Assembly (NCBI RefSeq): GCF_002097535.1
Contig: NZ_CP020772.1
Span: forward strand, 3,136,001-3,200,000
Origin: Halobacillus mangrovi
GTDB taxonomy: Bacteria > Bacillota > Bacilli > Bacillales > Halobacillaceae
DNA: 64,000 nucleotides
Direction of reading: 5' to 3'
Every line of letters starts with the position of its first letter. Within the stretch, counting starts at the first letter, position 1. Positions 44,787-53,714 of the stretch are shown here, one piece after another. The notes beneath the pieces are model-generated. The model was not told the DNA's origin. It did no database searches and saw only the letters and a program-made list of their open reading frames with translations. Made by a program: the position numbers and the translations under genes.

Positions 44787-45959
44787 TTATAGATTTTCAA
44801 AAAACAATCGGATCACGTCCGCTCCACCAATGAATGTTCCGAGAGAGCTTCCGATGTTCGCTAAGATGACGACAAGCAGAATTCTTGTCACTTTGTTACG
44901 CCAAAAGCCTTTAACACTTGTTACATCTTCAGATAGTGTATCAAAGTCCGCTACATTCGGCCTGCGGAAATACGCTTGTACAAAACCGGCAAACCAGCCA
45001 GCTGCAATCAACGGATTGAGTGACGTAATCGGTGCCGCTACAAAAGCGGTCAAAATAGCAAGTGGATGGGCGAGTGCCGCTGCAGTTCCAACTGCAGAGA
45101 ATGTTCCATTCCACAATACCCAGCTGATCGTTTGCTGTGTGCCTGCTTCAGGGTTTGCTAAAAACGTATAAGCAATAATCGAGATGATCAAAATCGGAAT
45201 CGACCAGCCAATGATCTTTGGCCATTTCGATTTCGGCGGTCGCTTCGTCAGCTTTTTCAGATCATGATCTTTATGGATCTCTTCTTTAATACCAGGAACG
45301 TGGGCCGCCCCCAGGACAGCTACTACTTTGCTGCCTGGTGCCTTTTTAATTTTTTGCGCCAAATACTGATCTCGCTCATCTATAAGCGGCTTCTTTAAAG
45401 TTGGAAAATTATCTGTCAGGTCTTTCAGCATCCCATCCAGCATGTCCTGGGATTTCATTTTTTCTAGCTCTTCTTCTGAGATCGTTTCATTACTGAATAT
45501 ACTGTAGATAATGGAAAGAAGGAGTTTCGCTTTTCCTGAAAATCCAATATTACCCCAGATCCTGGCGAACGTTGTTTGGATATTACGATCAGCAAGAACA
45601 AGCTTTGCCCCGGTTTTCTCAGCTGATTCAATTCCTTGAATCATTTCCTGACCAGCCTGGATGCCGAATTGTTTCGCCATTCGTTTTTGGAAAGACGAAA
45701 TAGCCAGGTTCATTAACAGAAGGGAAGCCTTCTTTTGTTTAATTACTTGAAATATATCGGTGTTCTTCCATTGATCGCCGTTTTTGATGGATTGATATCG
45801 TTGCTCATCTAATTCTACACATACTGAATCAGGCTGCTCATCTTCAATGACTTGTTTCACCTGTTCAGCACTTTGCTTCGATACGTGCGCCGTTCCAATC
45901 AGGATCAACTCTTTTTCACCTAACTGGATCCGCGTAATGTTCTCTTCCATTGTCGACAT
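44787..45959 (-). CDS. TraB/PrgY-family membrane protein
   Basis: A 390-residue member of the TraB/PrgY (TIKI-like) family. The N-terminal putative metalloprotease-like domain has LILIGTAHVSKQSAEQVKQV near residue 16 (cut: LILIGTAHVSKQSAE) and a conserved VCVELDEQRYQS near 47. The GAAHVPGIKEEI block near 215 is followed by a basic linker and several C-terminal membrane helices. PrgY of Enterococcus dampens peptide pheromone; the role here is unknown. The ATG at 45957-45959 follows AAGGAAGG; the longer frame overlaps the divergent adenine deaminase leader and is not supported. Confidence 0.85.
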   Translation of the reverse strand: MSTMEENITRIQLGEKELILIGTAHVSKQSAEQVKQVIEDEQPDSVCVELDEQRYQSIKNGDQWKNTDIFQVIKQKKASLLLMNLAISSFQKRMAKQFGIQAGQEMIQGIESAEKTGAKLVLADRNIQTTFARIWGNIGFSGKAKLLLSIIYSIFSNETISEEELEKMKSQDMLDGMLKDLTDNFPTLKKPLIDERDQYLAQKIKKAPGSKVVAVLGAAHVPGIKEEIHKDHDLKKLTKRPPKSKWPKIIGWSIPILIISIIAYTFLANPEAGTQQTISWVLWNGTFSAVGTAAALAHPLAILTAFVAAPITSLNPLIAAGWFAGFVQAYFRRPNVADFDTLSEDVTSVKGFWRNKVTRILLVVILANIGSSLGTFIGGADVIRLFFENL

Positions 45960-46063
45960 ACAAACCTTCCTTTTATCGTGTAAACTATAATCATCCTCTC
46001 TATAATAAACCAGAACGGAACAAATGAGAATGAATTTCGTACATTTCGTCACCCCCCACTGGA

Positions 46064-46091
46064 TTGACAAAAGTACAGACAGACGTATAGA
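46064..46091 (+). promoter_or_regulatory. Candidate promoter of adenine deaminase gene
   Basis: TTGACA (46064-46069), 16-nt spacer, TATAGA (46086-46091), 61 bp before the start codon. Confidence 0.55.
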
Positions 46092-46152
46092 ATCACTATT
46101 AATCATTTCTACTAGTATAGACAATTGCCTCTACTCTAAAAGGAGAGATCTT

Positions 46153-47892
46153 ATGAGTCCTAGTAAAGACGAGTTAAAAAAAGATATTGAAATCGCCAGT
46201 AAAAGTACACCTGCTGACGTCGTCATTAAAAACGGCCGTATCTTAGACGTTTTCAACTTAGAATGGCTGGATACGGACATTGCTCTCTCCAATGGAAAAA
46301 TCGTGGGGCTGGGCCAATATGAAGGTAAAGAAACGATTGATGCAAAAGGACGCTATGTTTGCCCCTCCTTCATCGATGGCCACGTCCATATTGAATCTTC
46401 TATGGTCCCTCCTTCTGAATTCGCCAAAGTCGTACTCCCGCACGGTGTCACTTCAGTGGTTACTGATCCTCATGAAATCGCTAATGTCCTCGGTCAAAAA
46501 GGAATCGAATTCATGATTGATGACTCCAACCACCTGCCACTGGACGTTTATTTTATGCTTCCCTCTTGCGTCCCTTCTACACCTTTTGAAAATGCCGGAG
46601 CAGTCCTGAAAGCAAAGGATTTGCAACCTTTTCTTAAGAACGAAAGAGTGCTCGGCCTAGCAGAAGTAATGGATTACCCCTCCTTAGCCGCTGGAGAAGA
46701 TTCAATGGTAGATAAAATTATGATGGCTCAAAGCGCAGGCGGCAAAATTGATGGGCATTTAGCTGGTCTTGAAACAAACGCCATTAACGTCTACCGTGCA
46801 GCTGGCGTCAGCACGGACCATGAATGCAACACCTTAGAGGATGCAACAGACCGTTTAAGACGAGGCATGTACCTGCTCATACGAGAAGGGTCTGTAGCGA
46901 AGGATCTATCTAACCTGATCAGTGTCGTGACGCCAGCGAACGCTAGAAGATGTCTGTTCTGCACAGATGATAAGCATCTCGATGAACTCACTGACGAAGG
47001 AAGTATTGATCATCATATTCGTTTAGCGATTCAAGCAGGAGTATCCCCTCTTCAGGCGTACCAAATGGCCTCCTTGAATGCCGCCGAGTGTTATGGGTTA
47101 AACCATAAAGGAGCTTTAGCTCCCGGTTATGATGCAGACTTTTTAATGGTAGACGATCTTGAATCCGTAAAAATATCTGAAGTGTATAAAAGAGGCAAGC
47201 TGGTTGCTCAAAATGAAACATACCTTGGTCATAATGGTTCAAAAAAAGCCCCTTCCCCAGCCATTACATCCACTGTACAATTTAAGGATCTAAGTGAGGA
47301 AAACATGGCTATCCCAATTAGTGATGGAAAGAAAGCGAATATAATTGAAATCAACCCAAATCAGTTGAAGACGAACAAAATTGTCGAAGAGGTCGAACTG
47401 AAAGATGGTATGTTTTCTCCATCAATAGAAAATGATCAATTAAAAATGATTGTGGTAGAAAGACATTCAATGACAAGTAATGTAGGGGCCGGGATCGTCA
47501 AAGGTTTCGGATTAAAAGAAGGAGCAATTGCTACCTCTATTGCACATGACTCACATAACATCGTCGCAGCAGGGACAAATGATCAAGATTTAATGGCAGC
47601 CATCCAAGAGCTGAAGGAAATGCAAGGCGGCCTGGTTGTTATCAAAAACACGCAAGTCATTGCTTCCCTCCCACTGCCGATTGCCGGCCTGATGTCCGAT
47701 CAGGATTTCACAACAGTTAATAAAGGACTGAAGACCATCAAAAAAGCCCTGGCTTCGTTAGGTTTTACAGACGCATTTAATCCATTTTTGACGTTATCCT
47801 TTTTGACCCTGCCCGTCATTCCATCCTTAAAGCTTACGGATACGGGGTTATTTGATGTGGAAGCATTCAAGCACATCCAGGTTTCACTTTAA
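46153..47892 (+). CDS. adeC: Adenine deaminase
   Basis: A 579-residue amidohydrolase of the AdeC (Ade) family that converts adenine to hypoxanthine and ammonia in purine salvage. The metal site HVHIESSM follows the PSFIDG strand near residue 85. VTDPHEIANVLG lies near 112, the active-site DHECNTLEDATDRLRRG near 225 and the family's C-terminal domain with GAIATSIAHDSHNIVAAGT near 455. The ATG at 46153 follows AAAAGGAG. It is divergent from the TraB-type gene. With the NCS2 permease at 10.3 kb it gives a route to use external purines. Confidence 0.95.
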   Translation: MSPSKDELKKDIEIASKSTPADVVIKNGRILDVFNLEWLDTDIALSNGKIVGLGQYEGKETIDAKGRYVCPSFIDGHVHIESSMVPPSEFAKVVLPHGVTSVVTDPHEIANVLGQKGIEFMIDDSNHLPLDVYFMLPSCVPSTPFENAGAVLKAKDLQPFLKNERVLGLAEVMDYPSLAAGEDSMVDKIMMAQSAGGKIDGHLAGLETNAINVYRAAGVSTDHECNTLEDATDRLRRGMYLLIREGSVAKDLSNLISVVTPANARRCLFCTDDKHLDELTDEGSIDHHIRLAIQAGVSPLQAYQMASLNAAECYGLNHKGALAPGYDADFLMVDDLESVKISEVYKRGKLVAQNETYLGHNGSKKAPSPAITSTVQFKDLSEENMAIPISDGKKANIIEINPNQLKTNKIVEEVELKDGMFSPSIENDQLKMIVVERHSMTSNVGAGIVKGFGLKEGAIATSIAHDSHNIVAAGTNDQDLMAAIQELKEMQGGLVVIKNTQVIASLPLPIAGLMSDQDFTTVNKGLKTIKKALASLGFTDAFNPFLTLSFLTLPVIPSLKLTDTGLFDVEAFKHIQVSL

Positions 47893-47907
47893 TTAACTCC
47901 GCTAAGC

Positions 47908-47946
47908 AAAAAAGCTATTGGAAGAGGGTTCTCTCCAATAGCTTTT
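47908..47946. terminator. Bidirectional terminator
   Basis: AAAAAAGCTATTGG / CCAATAGCTTTTTT stem between convergent adenine deaminase and the following gene. Confidence 0.9.
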
Positions 47947-48684
47947 TTAAATCTCTTCATATTCCTCTATAGCTGACTGGATCGCTTTCACATAATGATC
48001 GAAGGCAGCTGTCTGATTTGATGGATCGCTTCTCGAACTATAATCGATCTTTCCATTTTTAAAGAAGGCTTTCCTTTGCGCTGTCGTCAATTCCAATTGC
48101 ACACCTTGTCCAGTTTTGGATAGATTCACGATATTCTTAGGATGATCACCATCCAAGTCTTCAGGAGCTTCTTCAACCGTGAACCCGTTTTGTTCTAAGC
48201 TGGTGGCTATCAATTCTTTTAAATCCTTATTTAAGCCCCCTAGAAGTGTTTTTGGCACTTCACCCTTAGTACCATGTATAGAAATATGATGATCCACAGC
48301 ACTCACCATTCTTAAAACTGCTGGCTCATCGAAATGAGTAGAAGTTATATGTAGGTTATCAAAGTTACCCGAACTTAGTTTGCCTTTAAAGGTGTAAAAA
48401 TTATAACGATCACCAGCAATGTGATCAGCCACCTGTGAAGTGACTCGCTCAATGCCTCCGCCATGAATGGCGCTGACTAACAGCTTATTGCTTGAAGCAT
48501 CGCGTGTTTGAATCTCCCAATCTTCGTCTTCTTGATACACCTGCTTTAGATCTTCAAAGCTGCAGAACCGATCATGACATGAGGCTTCTTCATCTTGGGA
48601 ATCATTTATTCCATTTTTTATGAGAATGGTCATTATAATAACCACAGAGGTTACTATACCAGCAGTTACTAGTGCTTTATTCAT
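47947..48684 (-). CDS. Poly-gamma-glutamate hydrolase-like protein (PF05908)
   Basis: A 245-residue protein with an N-terminal signal or anchor (LVTAGIVTSVVIIMTILI). The zinc carboxypeptidase-like fold of phage poly-gamma-glutamate hydrolases follows: SAIHGGGIERVTSQVA near 72 (first zinc ligands), AVDHHISIHGTKGE near 130, and a late QGVQLELTTAQR with the catalytic Glu. Family members cut poly-gamma-glutamate; Bacillus homologues lie in prophages and chromosomes. It is the last chromosomal gene before the tRNA-Leu element. Confidence 0.83.
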   Translation of the reverse strand: MNKALVTAGIVTSVVIIMTILIKNGINDSQDEEASCHDRFCSFEDLKQVYQEDEDWEIQTRDASSNKLLVSAIHGGGIERVTSQVADHIAGDRYNFYTFKGKLSSGNFDNLHITSTHFDEPAVLRMVSAVDHHISIHGTKGEVPKTLLGGLNKDLKELIATSLEQNGFTVEEAPEDLDGDHPKNIVNLSKTGQGVQLELTTAQRKAFFKNGKIDYSSRSDPSNQTAAFDHYVKAIQSAIEEYEEI

Positions 48685-48753
48685 TACTAATCCCCCTCTC
48701 TATTATTTAGAGATGTCCTTAGCTCTCTGCATCAGTATTTTCAGTGGTAAGCA

Positions 48754-48770
48754 CACGATTTTAAGCCGTG
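48754..48770 (-). pseudogene. Sequence like a tRNA-Leu(UAA) anticodon arm
   Basis: On the minus strand CACGG-CTTAAAA-TCGTG forms a 5-bp stem with a 7-nt loop and anticodon TAA. It differs from the anticodon arm of the tRNA-Leu(CAA) at 63361 at 2 of 17 bases. No other arm of a tRNA is recognisable. It may be chance. Confidence 0.3.
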
Positions 48771-48832
48771 CGTTATTATCGTAGCATTGTTTGTTAGACG
48801 ATTGCGAAAGAAAAGGAAATTGCTTGAAATAA

Positions 48833-48866
48833 CAAAAAGACCCCAACATCTCTGTTGGAGTCTTTT
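48833..48866 (-). terminator. Original terminator of the tRNA operon
   Basis: AAAAGACTCCAACA / TGTTGGGGTCTTTT stem with a T tail on the minus strand. It lies 11 bp past the left tRNA-Leu 3' fragment. It would have ended the tRNA operon before the element inserted. Confidence 0.8.
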
Positions 48867-48876
48867 AATGTTTCGG

Positions 48877-48935
48877 TTTTAGTACCGGTGGCCGGGGTCG
48901 AACCGGCACTCCGTGAGGAACACGATTTTGAGTCG
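48877..48935 (-). repeat. Attachment site repeat, left (tRNA-Leu 3' fragment)
   Basis: A 59-bp exact direct repeat of 63355-63413. It contains the 3' part of tRNA-Leu(CAA) from the anticodon stem through the acceptor. Beyond 48935 the sequence departs from the tRNA. Confidence 0.95.
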
Positions 48936-49385
48936 ATTCGAGAGTCCCTTACGTTAAAAACTTCGCTACGAGTGCTTTAACGATGGGCATTCGGTACATT
49001 TATTCGCTCATTGGACGGGTTAACTAGCATACGACTGGTGCAACCCGTTTTCCTATCGTTCATTATACGGGGTTGACCGCTTACTTGCAAGGAATTGACG
49101 AGAGTTTAACGAGAGACGCTCTCTGTCAAAAAAAAAACGAGAATGCCCATTCGAAGAGTCCAAACAATCCGAAATTCACTTTACTAGTGGCTTAGCAGAA
49201 TAAACCACTAATAAGGAGTGATGTCTTTTAATGATTTCTTCAGAAGGATGTGTGAGTCACCATATGAATTGCGCACTTCTGTTATACCATCGACAACAAT
49301 AATCAGTCGAGATATAATTCAATAACGCTATGTCTACTTCCTCTTTTACCGCATAGAGAAAAGGAAAGCTAAGCAATTACGCCGT
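48936..49385. other. Left end of the element, non-coding
   Basis: About 450 bp. It holds ATGGGCATTC (about 48985) and its inverse GAATGCCCAT (about 49143), and a hairpin ACGGGTT / AACCCGT (about 49015-49053). There is also a repeated ACGAGAG with GAGAG / CTCTC (about 49098-49127). These could be integrase arm sites. A short plus-strand frame near 49221 has a poorly spaced ribosome binding site and is not called. Confidence 0.5.
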
Positions 49386-50150
49386 TTATTCAAGGTATTG
49401 TACATCTATTTCTTTACGGATGTTTTCAATTTTATTATAGAGAATATTAGCTTCCCATTTAAAATTGCATTTAAGGGTTACCCATCTATCTGAATCAGCG
49501 ATAAAAATTCTTCTTCCCCAGACACCTATCTCAAAGATATGGTCATTATGAATGGACAAAGTTCGTTTACCTTTGTTTATATCTATAAGCTTTCCTTCTT
49601 TAGTAACTTTTACTGGTCTCAAACTTAAATATGAAACCTTTTCATTACGTTCAGCTCCTATGCTATATTGCCAACCTTCTATCTCGTGTGTGTCTTTGTT
49701 GTATAAACAGGAAACACATCCTTCAAATAACATTTCTTCAAGCACACCATTTATGAATTCCTCATCATATTTGAACCCCCACTTGTTGTTATCAAAAAGT
49801 TCTTCGTTCAATCTAACCCGTTGAGTGATGGCTTTTGTAGTGGGGTATATTTTTTTATCCAAACTTATTCCATCAGGATGTTCTTTAGTATTTATGGTGT
49901 AACATGTACCTTTTTCCATTTCCCCATTACAGGTTCTTAAAAATGATGTGATTTCATCCTTTATGTCCCTTCTAAGGATTTTATGATAATTAAGGTATCT
50001 ATATATTAAAAGTGCCCCGATAAAGCCTGAAATACCTATCAAGAGACCTCCAATAATTTTAAGTGTTATCCAACCTAAAACCTTTCCAAACCCTGATAAT
50101 AATACCAAAATAGACTGATTTGCATTCGGAGTACCGAACAAAAAAGACAT
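49386..50150 (-). CDS. Membrane protein of unknown function (254 residues)
   Basis: 254 residues. The N-terminus has hydrophobic stretches (SILVLLSGFGKVLGWITL and GLLIGISGFIGALLIY, residues 13-50). A soluble domain follows with a possible redox or metal Cys region (LRTCNGEMEKGTCYTI near 69 and GCVSCLYNKD near 138) and a strand-rich C-terminus. The ATG follows GGAG. It is AT-rich compared with the backbone genes of the element, which suggests separate acquisition as cargo. It lies at the far left end, after the SAP gene. No family recognised. Confidence 0.7.
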   Translation of the reverse strand: MSFLFGTPNANQSILVLLSGFGKVLGWITLKIIGGLLIGISGFIGALLIYRYLNYHKILRRDIKDEITSFLRTCNGEMEKGTCYTINTKEHPDGISLDKKIYPTTKAITQRVRLNEELFDNNKWGFKYDEEFINGVLEEMLFEGCVSCLYNKDTHEIEGWQYSIGAERNEKVSYLSLRPVKVTKEGKLIDINKGKRTLSIHNDHIFEIGVWGRRIFIADSDRWVTLKCNFKWEANILYNKIENIRKEIDVQYLE

Positions 50151-50350
50151 TATGCCTCACTCCTCTCATTTCTTTGGTGCATTGATAGGTAGAAATTCTT
50201 TAATTCCAATATCCTACTTTAATAATCGTCTCCTACATCATAAATCCCCGTTTTAATTATCTTTATTTGTCCATGGATAAATTTTCGAAGTTCACCGTTA
50301 GGAAGAGTAGGGATGCGGGACTGTACGTAGGAGGCAACGCTGCCCCGCCG

Positions 50351-51829
50351 TTAATAGGAACCAAACCTCTCGTTATGATCGAATGGGAAGTAAACACCGT
50401 ATGCCTTATAGAAAGAGTCATCGTCATGCTCCGCTTTCAAACGTTCGTAAGCGTGATTGTATAAGTTCTCGAGCTCCTTTTCGTTCTTTTCCATCGCAAG
50501 TTGAAGGCATCGATAGCACTCGTCTTTAGTAAGGTAATGGTACGAGAGCTCTCCTCGTGTCCTTCCCCACGTATAGTCGAACATATCCCGTAGTTCCTTA
50601 TCGCTCATTTCTAACCTTTCCGCTAATCCTTTGACGGGCTTATACGAGGGAAACCAGTCTATCAATAGGTTCCTGACAAGCGATAAGCGATTCCCGTTCC
50701 ACATTCCGCTAGCCTCGGAGATAAACACACGCAAGTAATGGAAAAGAGCGTCGTCATATCGATTCTCCCGTTCTAATTGCTCGGCGAGGCAACGGATACT
50801 GTTACGCATTAACCCGTATTTACGATTAATCGCATGTTTTCCGACCTGTTCATGAATAAGAGTAAACGAGATATCACCGTTTGGGGGGTTGTAGTCGAAT
50901 TTCTTAACGTGCCTTATCGCACTTGCCACGTTGTAAGCTCCGTCACTAGAAGGATGACGATGCGCTGGGACTATGTAGTAAAATTCATTTAGCGTTGCTT
51001 CGCCTTTTGGAGCGATGGTTAAAACAGGGTTATCGCCAACTAACGACTTGACTTCTTCCTCAGTAAAGTGCTCCCTTATTCTCGAAATGAGCTCGGCTTT
51101 CTTCCCGCCTACTTTTAGCTGCTTCGTCCTCAATAGCTCTTTCAACTCGGGAATTGTAAGCGAAACAAGCGAGTCAAAAGGCGTTCCTTCCGTGAGGTAA
51201 CCTTCCTTAACGAGCTTCTTTAACGATTCCTCCGCATTGACTCCGTATCTTTCGTAGAAGAAACGAGGAATGCGAACATTTTGAGGCTTTCCCGAAATCC
51301 AGTCAATAAGGATAACCTCCCCCGGAAACAAGCCGTTAGATAGTTTTTCCGTAGAGACCTCTTTTATATCCTTAGTTTGCTCTAGCCTCTCCCGGAACCT
51401 CTGTAACTTAGGTGTGACATCTTGCCGTGGAGACGTAAGCTCTAACTCTGCAAATACTTCTATCGCTCGTTCAAGAACCCGTATCTCCTCGTCATACTGT
51501 TTCCTTTCCCGATAAATGCTCGCAAGGCTATCGTATGGGTGATTCCCCTCGAAACGTTCAGCAATATTCAGCTCGTAGAGACTTATCGCATCATCAACGT
51601 TTCCCTCTTTCTCAAGTTCGATTCCATTTAAGTTACGGTCCACTTGCCTTTCAAATATCGAATCCTTCGTAGAGAACGACTTGTTTTGGGATTGTTCATC
51701 GTCGTAACGTTTCGTTTCCTTGTCGTATCTTTTCCTTACCTCAATGGTTGGCTTAACCGTTATCTTCTCGGCAGACTTCGGTAGAGTCGATTCTTTGAAC
51801 GCTTTCTTAAGTAGTTCGAATAGTCCCAT
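50351..51829 (-). CDS. TPR- and SAP-domain protein
   Basis: 492 residues. Residues about 60-130 look like TPR or helical repeats (LEKEGNVDDAISLYELNI; YRERKQYDEEIRVLERAIEV). A SAP DNA-binding motif lies near 220-250 (LTIPELKELLRTKQLKVGGKKAELI, seen as a conserved Leu-Lys-Gly pattern). The C-terminal helical part has HYLRVFISEASG. The ATG at 51827-51829 is 11 nt from AAGGAGG. Related SAP proteins occur in phages and integrative elements of Bacillaceae; the role is unknown. It is divergent from the 244-residue gene. Confidence 0.75.
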   Translation of the reverse strand: MGLFELLKKAFKESTLPKSAEKITVKPTIEVRKRYDKETKRYDDEQSQNKSFSTKDSIFERQVDRNLNGIELEKEGNVDDAISLYELNIAERFEGNHPYDSLASIYRERKQYDEEIRVLERAIEVFAELELTSPRQDVTPKLQRFRERLEQTKDIKEVSTEKLSNGLFPGEVILIDWISGKPQNVRIPRFFYERYGVNAEESLKKLVKEGYLTEGTPFDSLVSLTIPELKELLRTKQLKVGGKKAELISRIREHFTEEEVKSLVGDNPVLTIAPKGEATLNEFYYIVPAHRHPSSDGAYNVASAIRHVKKFDYNPPNGDISFTLIHEQVGKHAINRKYGLMRNSIRCLAEQLERENRYDDALFHYLRVFISEASGMWNGNRLSLVRNLLIDWFPSYKPVKGLAERLEMSDKELRDMFDYTWGRTRGELSYHYLTKDECYRCLQLAMEKNEKELENLYNHAYERLKAEHDDDSFYKAYGVYFPFDHNERFGSY

Positions 51830-51968
51830 GATAACAAGTGCCTCCTTCATACTTTTACTGTATTCGATAACAATAAGGAATTTCCTTCCTCATAATCTAT
51901 TCTTAAACTTCCAAATATTTGCTATTATGTAGTTAGTTCCACCCGACAAAAAACGTGGAGGTAATAAT

Positions 51969-52703
51969 ATGAACACTGAGCACCTACCTACAAAAGCCTA
52001 CAAGTATATGAAGGAAAAGTGGTTGAAGAAATTAGAGGCAACTCACTCTATTCGAATTACTCCTTTGAAAGACTACTCAGAAACCATTTACGGTTCTGAA
52101 ATTGGAGATGACTTTGAGGGAAAAAGTCGGACTAATATTGCAGTTGACGACTTGACGATAGAGGCTCAAAGTCAAACGTCTAAAGAAAAGGAGATTCTAA
52201 ACTCGCATAGGATTCATATTAGAGATAAAGCTACTATAACCTTCGAAAATTCAAATTTTATCACCGACAACATCGATAACAACTACTTCGTTTACTGTGT
52301 CTCCCTTGAAAGAAAACCTAATATCCAGAGAGCATTCGGTTCTGGATTACAAACCATTTATAACTTTCCGCAATTTTTTAAACATCTGGAAGCTGAGTTA
52401 GCCAAAAGTGGAATAGTCTTTCACGATGCTGGAGAATGTGTTTACCTCCCTAAAAGAGAACAGAAGTATCATTTTAAAGACCTGACTGAAAGGGAAGGTG
52501 AAACTCTAATTCACAAACCATACTTCGTAAAAGACAAGAGATATGAGTATCAAAGAGAGTTCAGACTAATTTGGAAGTTCGCAGACAACAGACAAATAAA
52601 GTGGCCGTTCATGACAGCTAACCTTGATGTAGCTAGTTTACATTACAAGACTGAGGTCTTAAAACCTGCTACCCAAAAGAAAAAGAAGAAGAGGGTTAGA
52701 TAA
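51969..52703 (+). CDS. Unknown cargo protein (244 residues)
   Basis: One of only two large plus-strand genes of the element. AT-rich, 244 residues, with strands and charged helices. Marks: LPTKAYKYMKEKWLKKLEAT at the start (first 20), IRITPLKDYSETIYGSEIGDD near 30 (cut: IRITPLKDYSETIYG), a middle FVYCVSLERKP near 106 and RYEYQREFRLIWKFAD near 197. The last part recalls the K-Y-x-x-E-x-R-x-x-W pattern near the end of DUF2971-like proteins, but this is a weak resemblance. The tail is KKKKKRVR. The start ATG follows GGAGG. Own promoter and reversed strand suggest an independent cargo or defence gene. Confidence 0.65.
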   Translation: MNTEHLPTKAYKYMKEKWLKKLEATHSIRITPLKDYSETIYGSEIGDDFEGKSRTNIAVDDLTIEAQSQTSKEKEILNSHRIHIRDKATITFENSNFITDNIDNNYFVYCVSLERKPNIQRAFGSGLQTIYNFPQFFKHLEAELAKSGIVFHDAGECVYLPKREQKYHFKDLTEREGETLIHKPYFVKDKRYEYQREFRLIWKFADNRQIKWPFMTANLDVASLHYKTEVLKPATQKKKKKRVR

Positions 52704-52719
52704 TAGAAAAAGACGCCCC

Positions 52720-52899
52720 TTAATCAGGACGCCTCTCCGTTAACTCGATCTTTACGCTGATTCCTCCGTTCCTTAACGGGGTTGTCTCGACGATTCTTCC
52801 GCCTTGCTGCTTAACGGCTTGTTGAAGCTCGTTGTATTCCTCCGTGGTGCTCACCGTCTGGGTTCGTACTTTTATCTGCGTTAAGTTTGGATTTATCAT
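52720..52899 (-). CDS. Small conserved-looking protein (59 residues)
   Basis: 59 residues with pattern TQTVSTTEEYNELQQAVKQQ in the first half (20 shown) and ISVKIELTERRPD at the end. It starts ATG with AAAAGGAG upstream. The fold is probably beta-alpha-beta. It belongs to the minus-strand backbone series and lies 67 bp downstream of the coiled-coil gene. No family recognised. Confidence 0.65.
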   Translation of the reverse strand: MINPNLTQIKVRTQTVSTTEEYNELQQAVKQQGGRIVETTPLRNGGISVKIELTERRPD

Positions 52900-52966
52900 G
52901 TAACCGCTCCTTTTCGGCGGGGCGTCGTTTACCCCGCCTGTTTTCGTATTAATTCGTTACCTTAAT

Positions 52967-53659
52967 TTAGTCCCAACGTCTAACTAACCGGATTCGGTCG
53001 TATTCCAACGTGGGGCTTAACGGCAACTGTTCCGCTGCTTTTTCAGCTAATAAGTCCATGTTCCGGATGTCACGAACTTTTTGAATTAGTTCACGTTTCT
53101 TTCGGTCGTCTAGGTAACTGAGAACCTTACCGATTGATCCCTGCATAGCCGTCTTTTGCTCGTCTGTTAGCCTCCCGATGTTTTCCTTTGCCTTGTCGAC
53201 GAGCTCCGCCTTATCTCGGTCACTTACTGCAACTTGAGCTTCTAAAGCTAACCGATTTGCAAGTTGTTCTGCCATTTGCTTGTCCGACTCAGTAACGATG
53301 ATTCTCGCTTGTGCCGACTTCTGCCGAGCTTCTTCGATTGCCTTGTCTCGGTACTCGTTGTACTCCGCCTTTAAAGCCTTGCTATCCGAAACGTATTCTT
53401 CCTTCATCTTGGCGAGCTCGTAGTCTTTGAAGTCTTTCGTGTGTAGGGGATTGTCGCTCTCTTTTACCTTCTTCTCAGCTTTCTTGAATGCCTTCGTTAG
53501 CTTTTCCGCTCGTTTTCGGTAGTTTTCGTACTCCCCGAGTTCAATTTCCGTAGCTTTTTCATCGCTTACTAGCTTGGTAGCCTCTTTTCCGTCTAGTTTA
53601 TAGACTCCGTGTTGCTCATAATCACCGTTACTCTCAAACATGAAGATTCGTTTTTCCAT
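52967..53659 (-). CDS. Coiled-coil protein (230 residues)
   Basis: 230 residues. The N-terminus (KRIFMFESNGDYEQHGVYKL) looks like beta strands. Residues about 45-210 are almost all charged helix with heptad pattern (RKRAEKLTKAFKKAEKKVKE; AKENIGRLTDEQKTAMQG), so a long coiled coil is likely. It lies next to the scaffold-like gene. A structural or assembly role is possible but not shown. Confidence 0.65.
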   Translation of the reverse strand: MEKRIFMFESNGDYEQHGVYKLDGKEATKLVSDEKATEIELGEYENYRKRAEKLTKAFKKAEKKVKESDNPLHTKDFKDYELAKMKEEYVSDSKALKAEYNEYRDKAIEEARQKSAQARIIVTESDKQMAEQLANRLALEAQVAVSDRDKAELVDKAKENIGRLTDEQKTAMQGSIGKVLSYLDDRKKRELIQKVRDIRNMDLLAEKAAEQLPLSPTLEYDRIRLVRRWD

Positions 53660-53714
53660 TAATCATTACCCCTTTTCGTTAGTATTAGTTATTTTCGTTT
53701 GCCCCGATCACCCC

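Noticed and set aside
49221..49325. 34-codon plus-strand frame in the left end of the element
   Set aside because: AAGGAG is only 2 nt from its ATG and the alternative start gives only 23 codons; not convincing.
52709..52736. Terminator between convergent genes in the element
   Set aside because: The GACGCC blocks are in direct, not inverted, order, so no stable stem forms.
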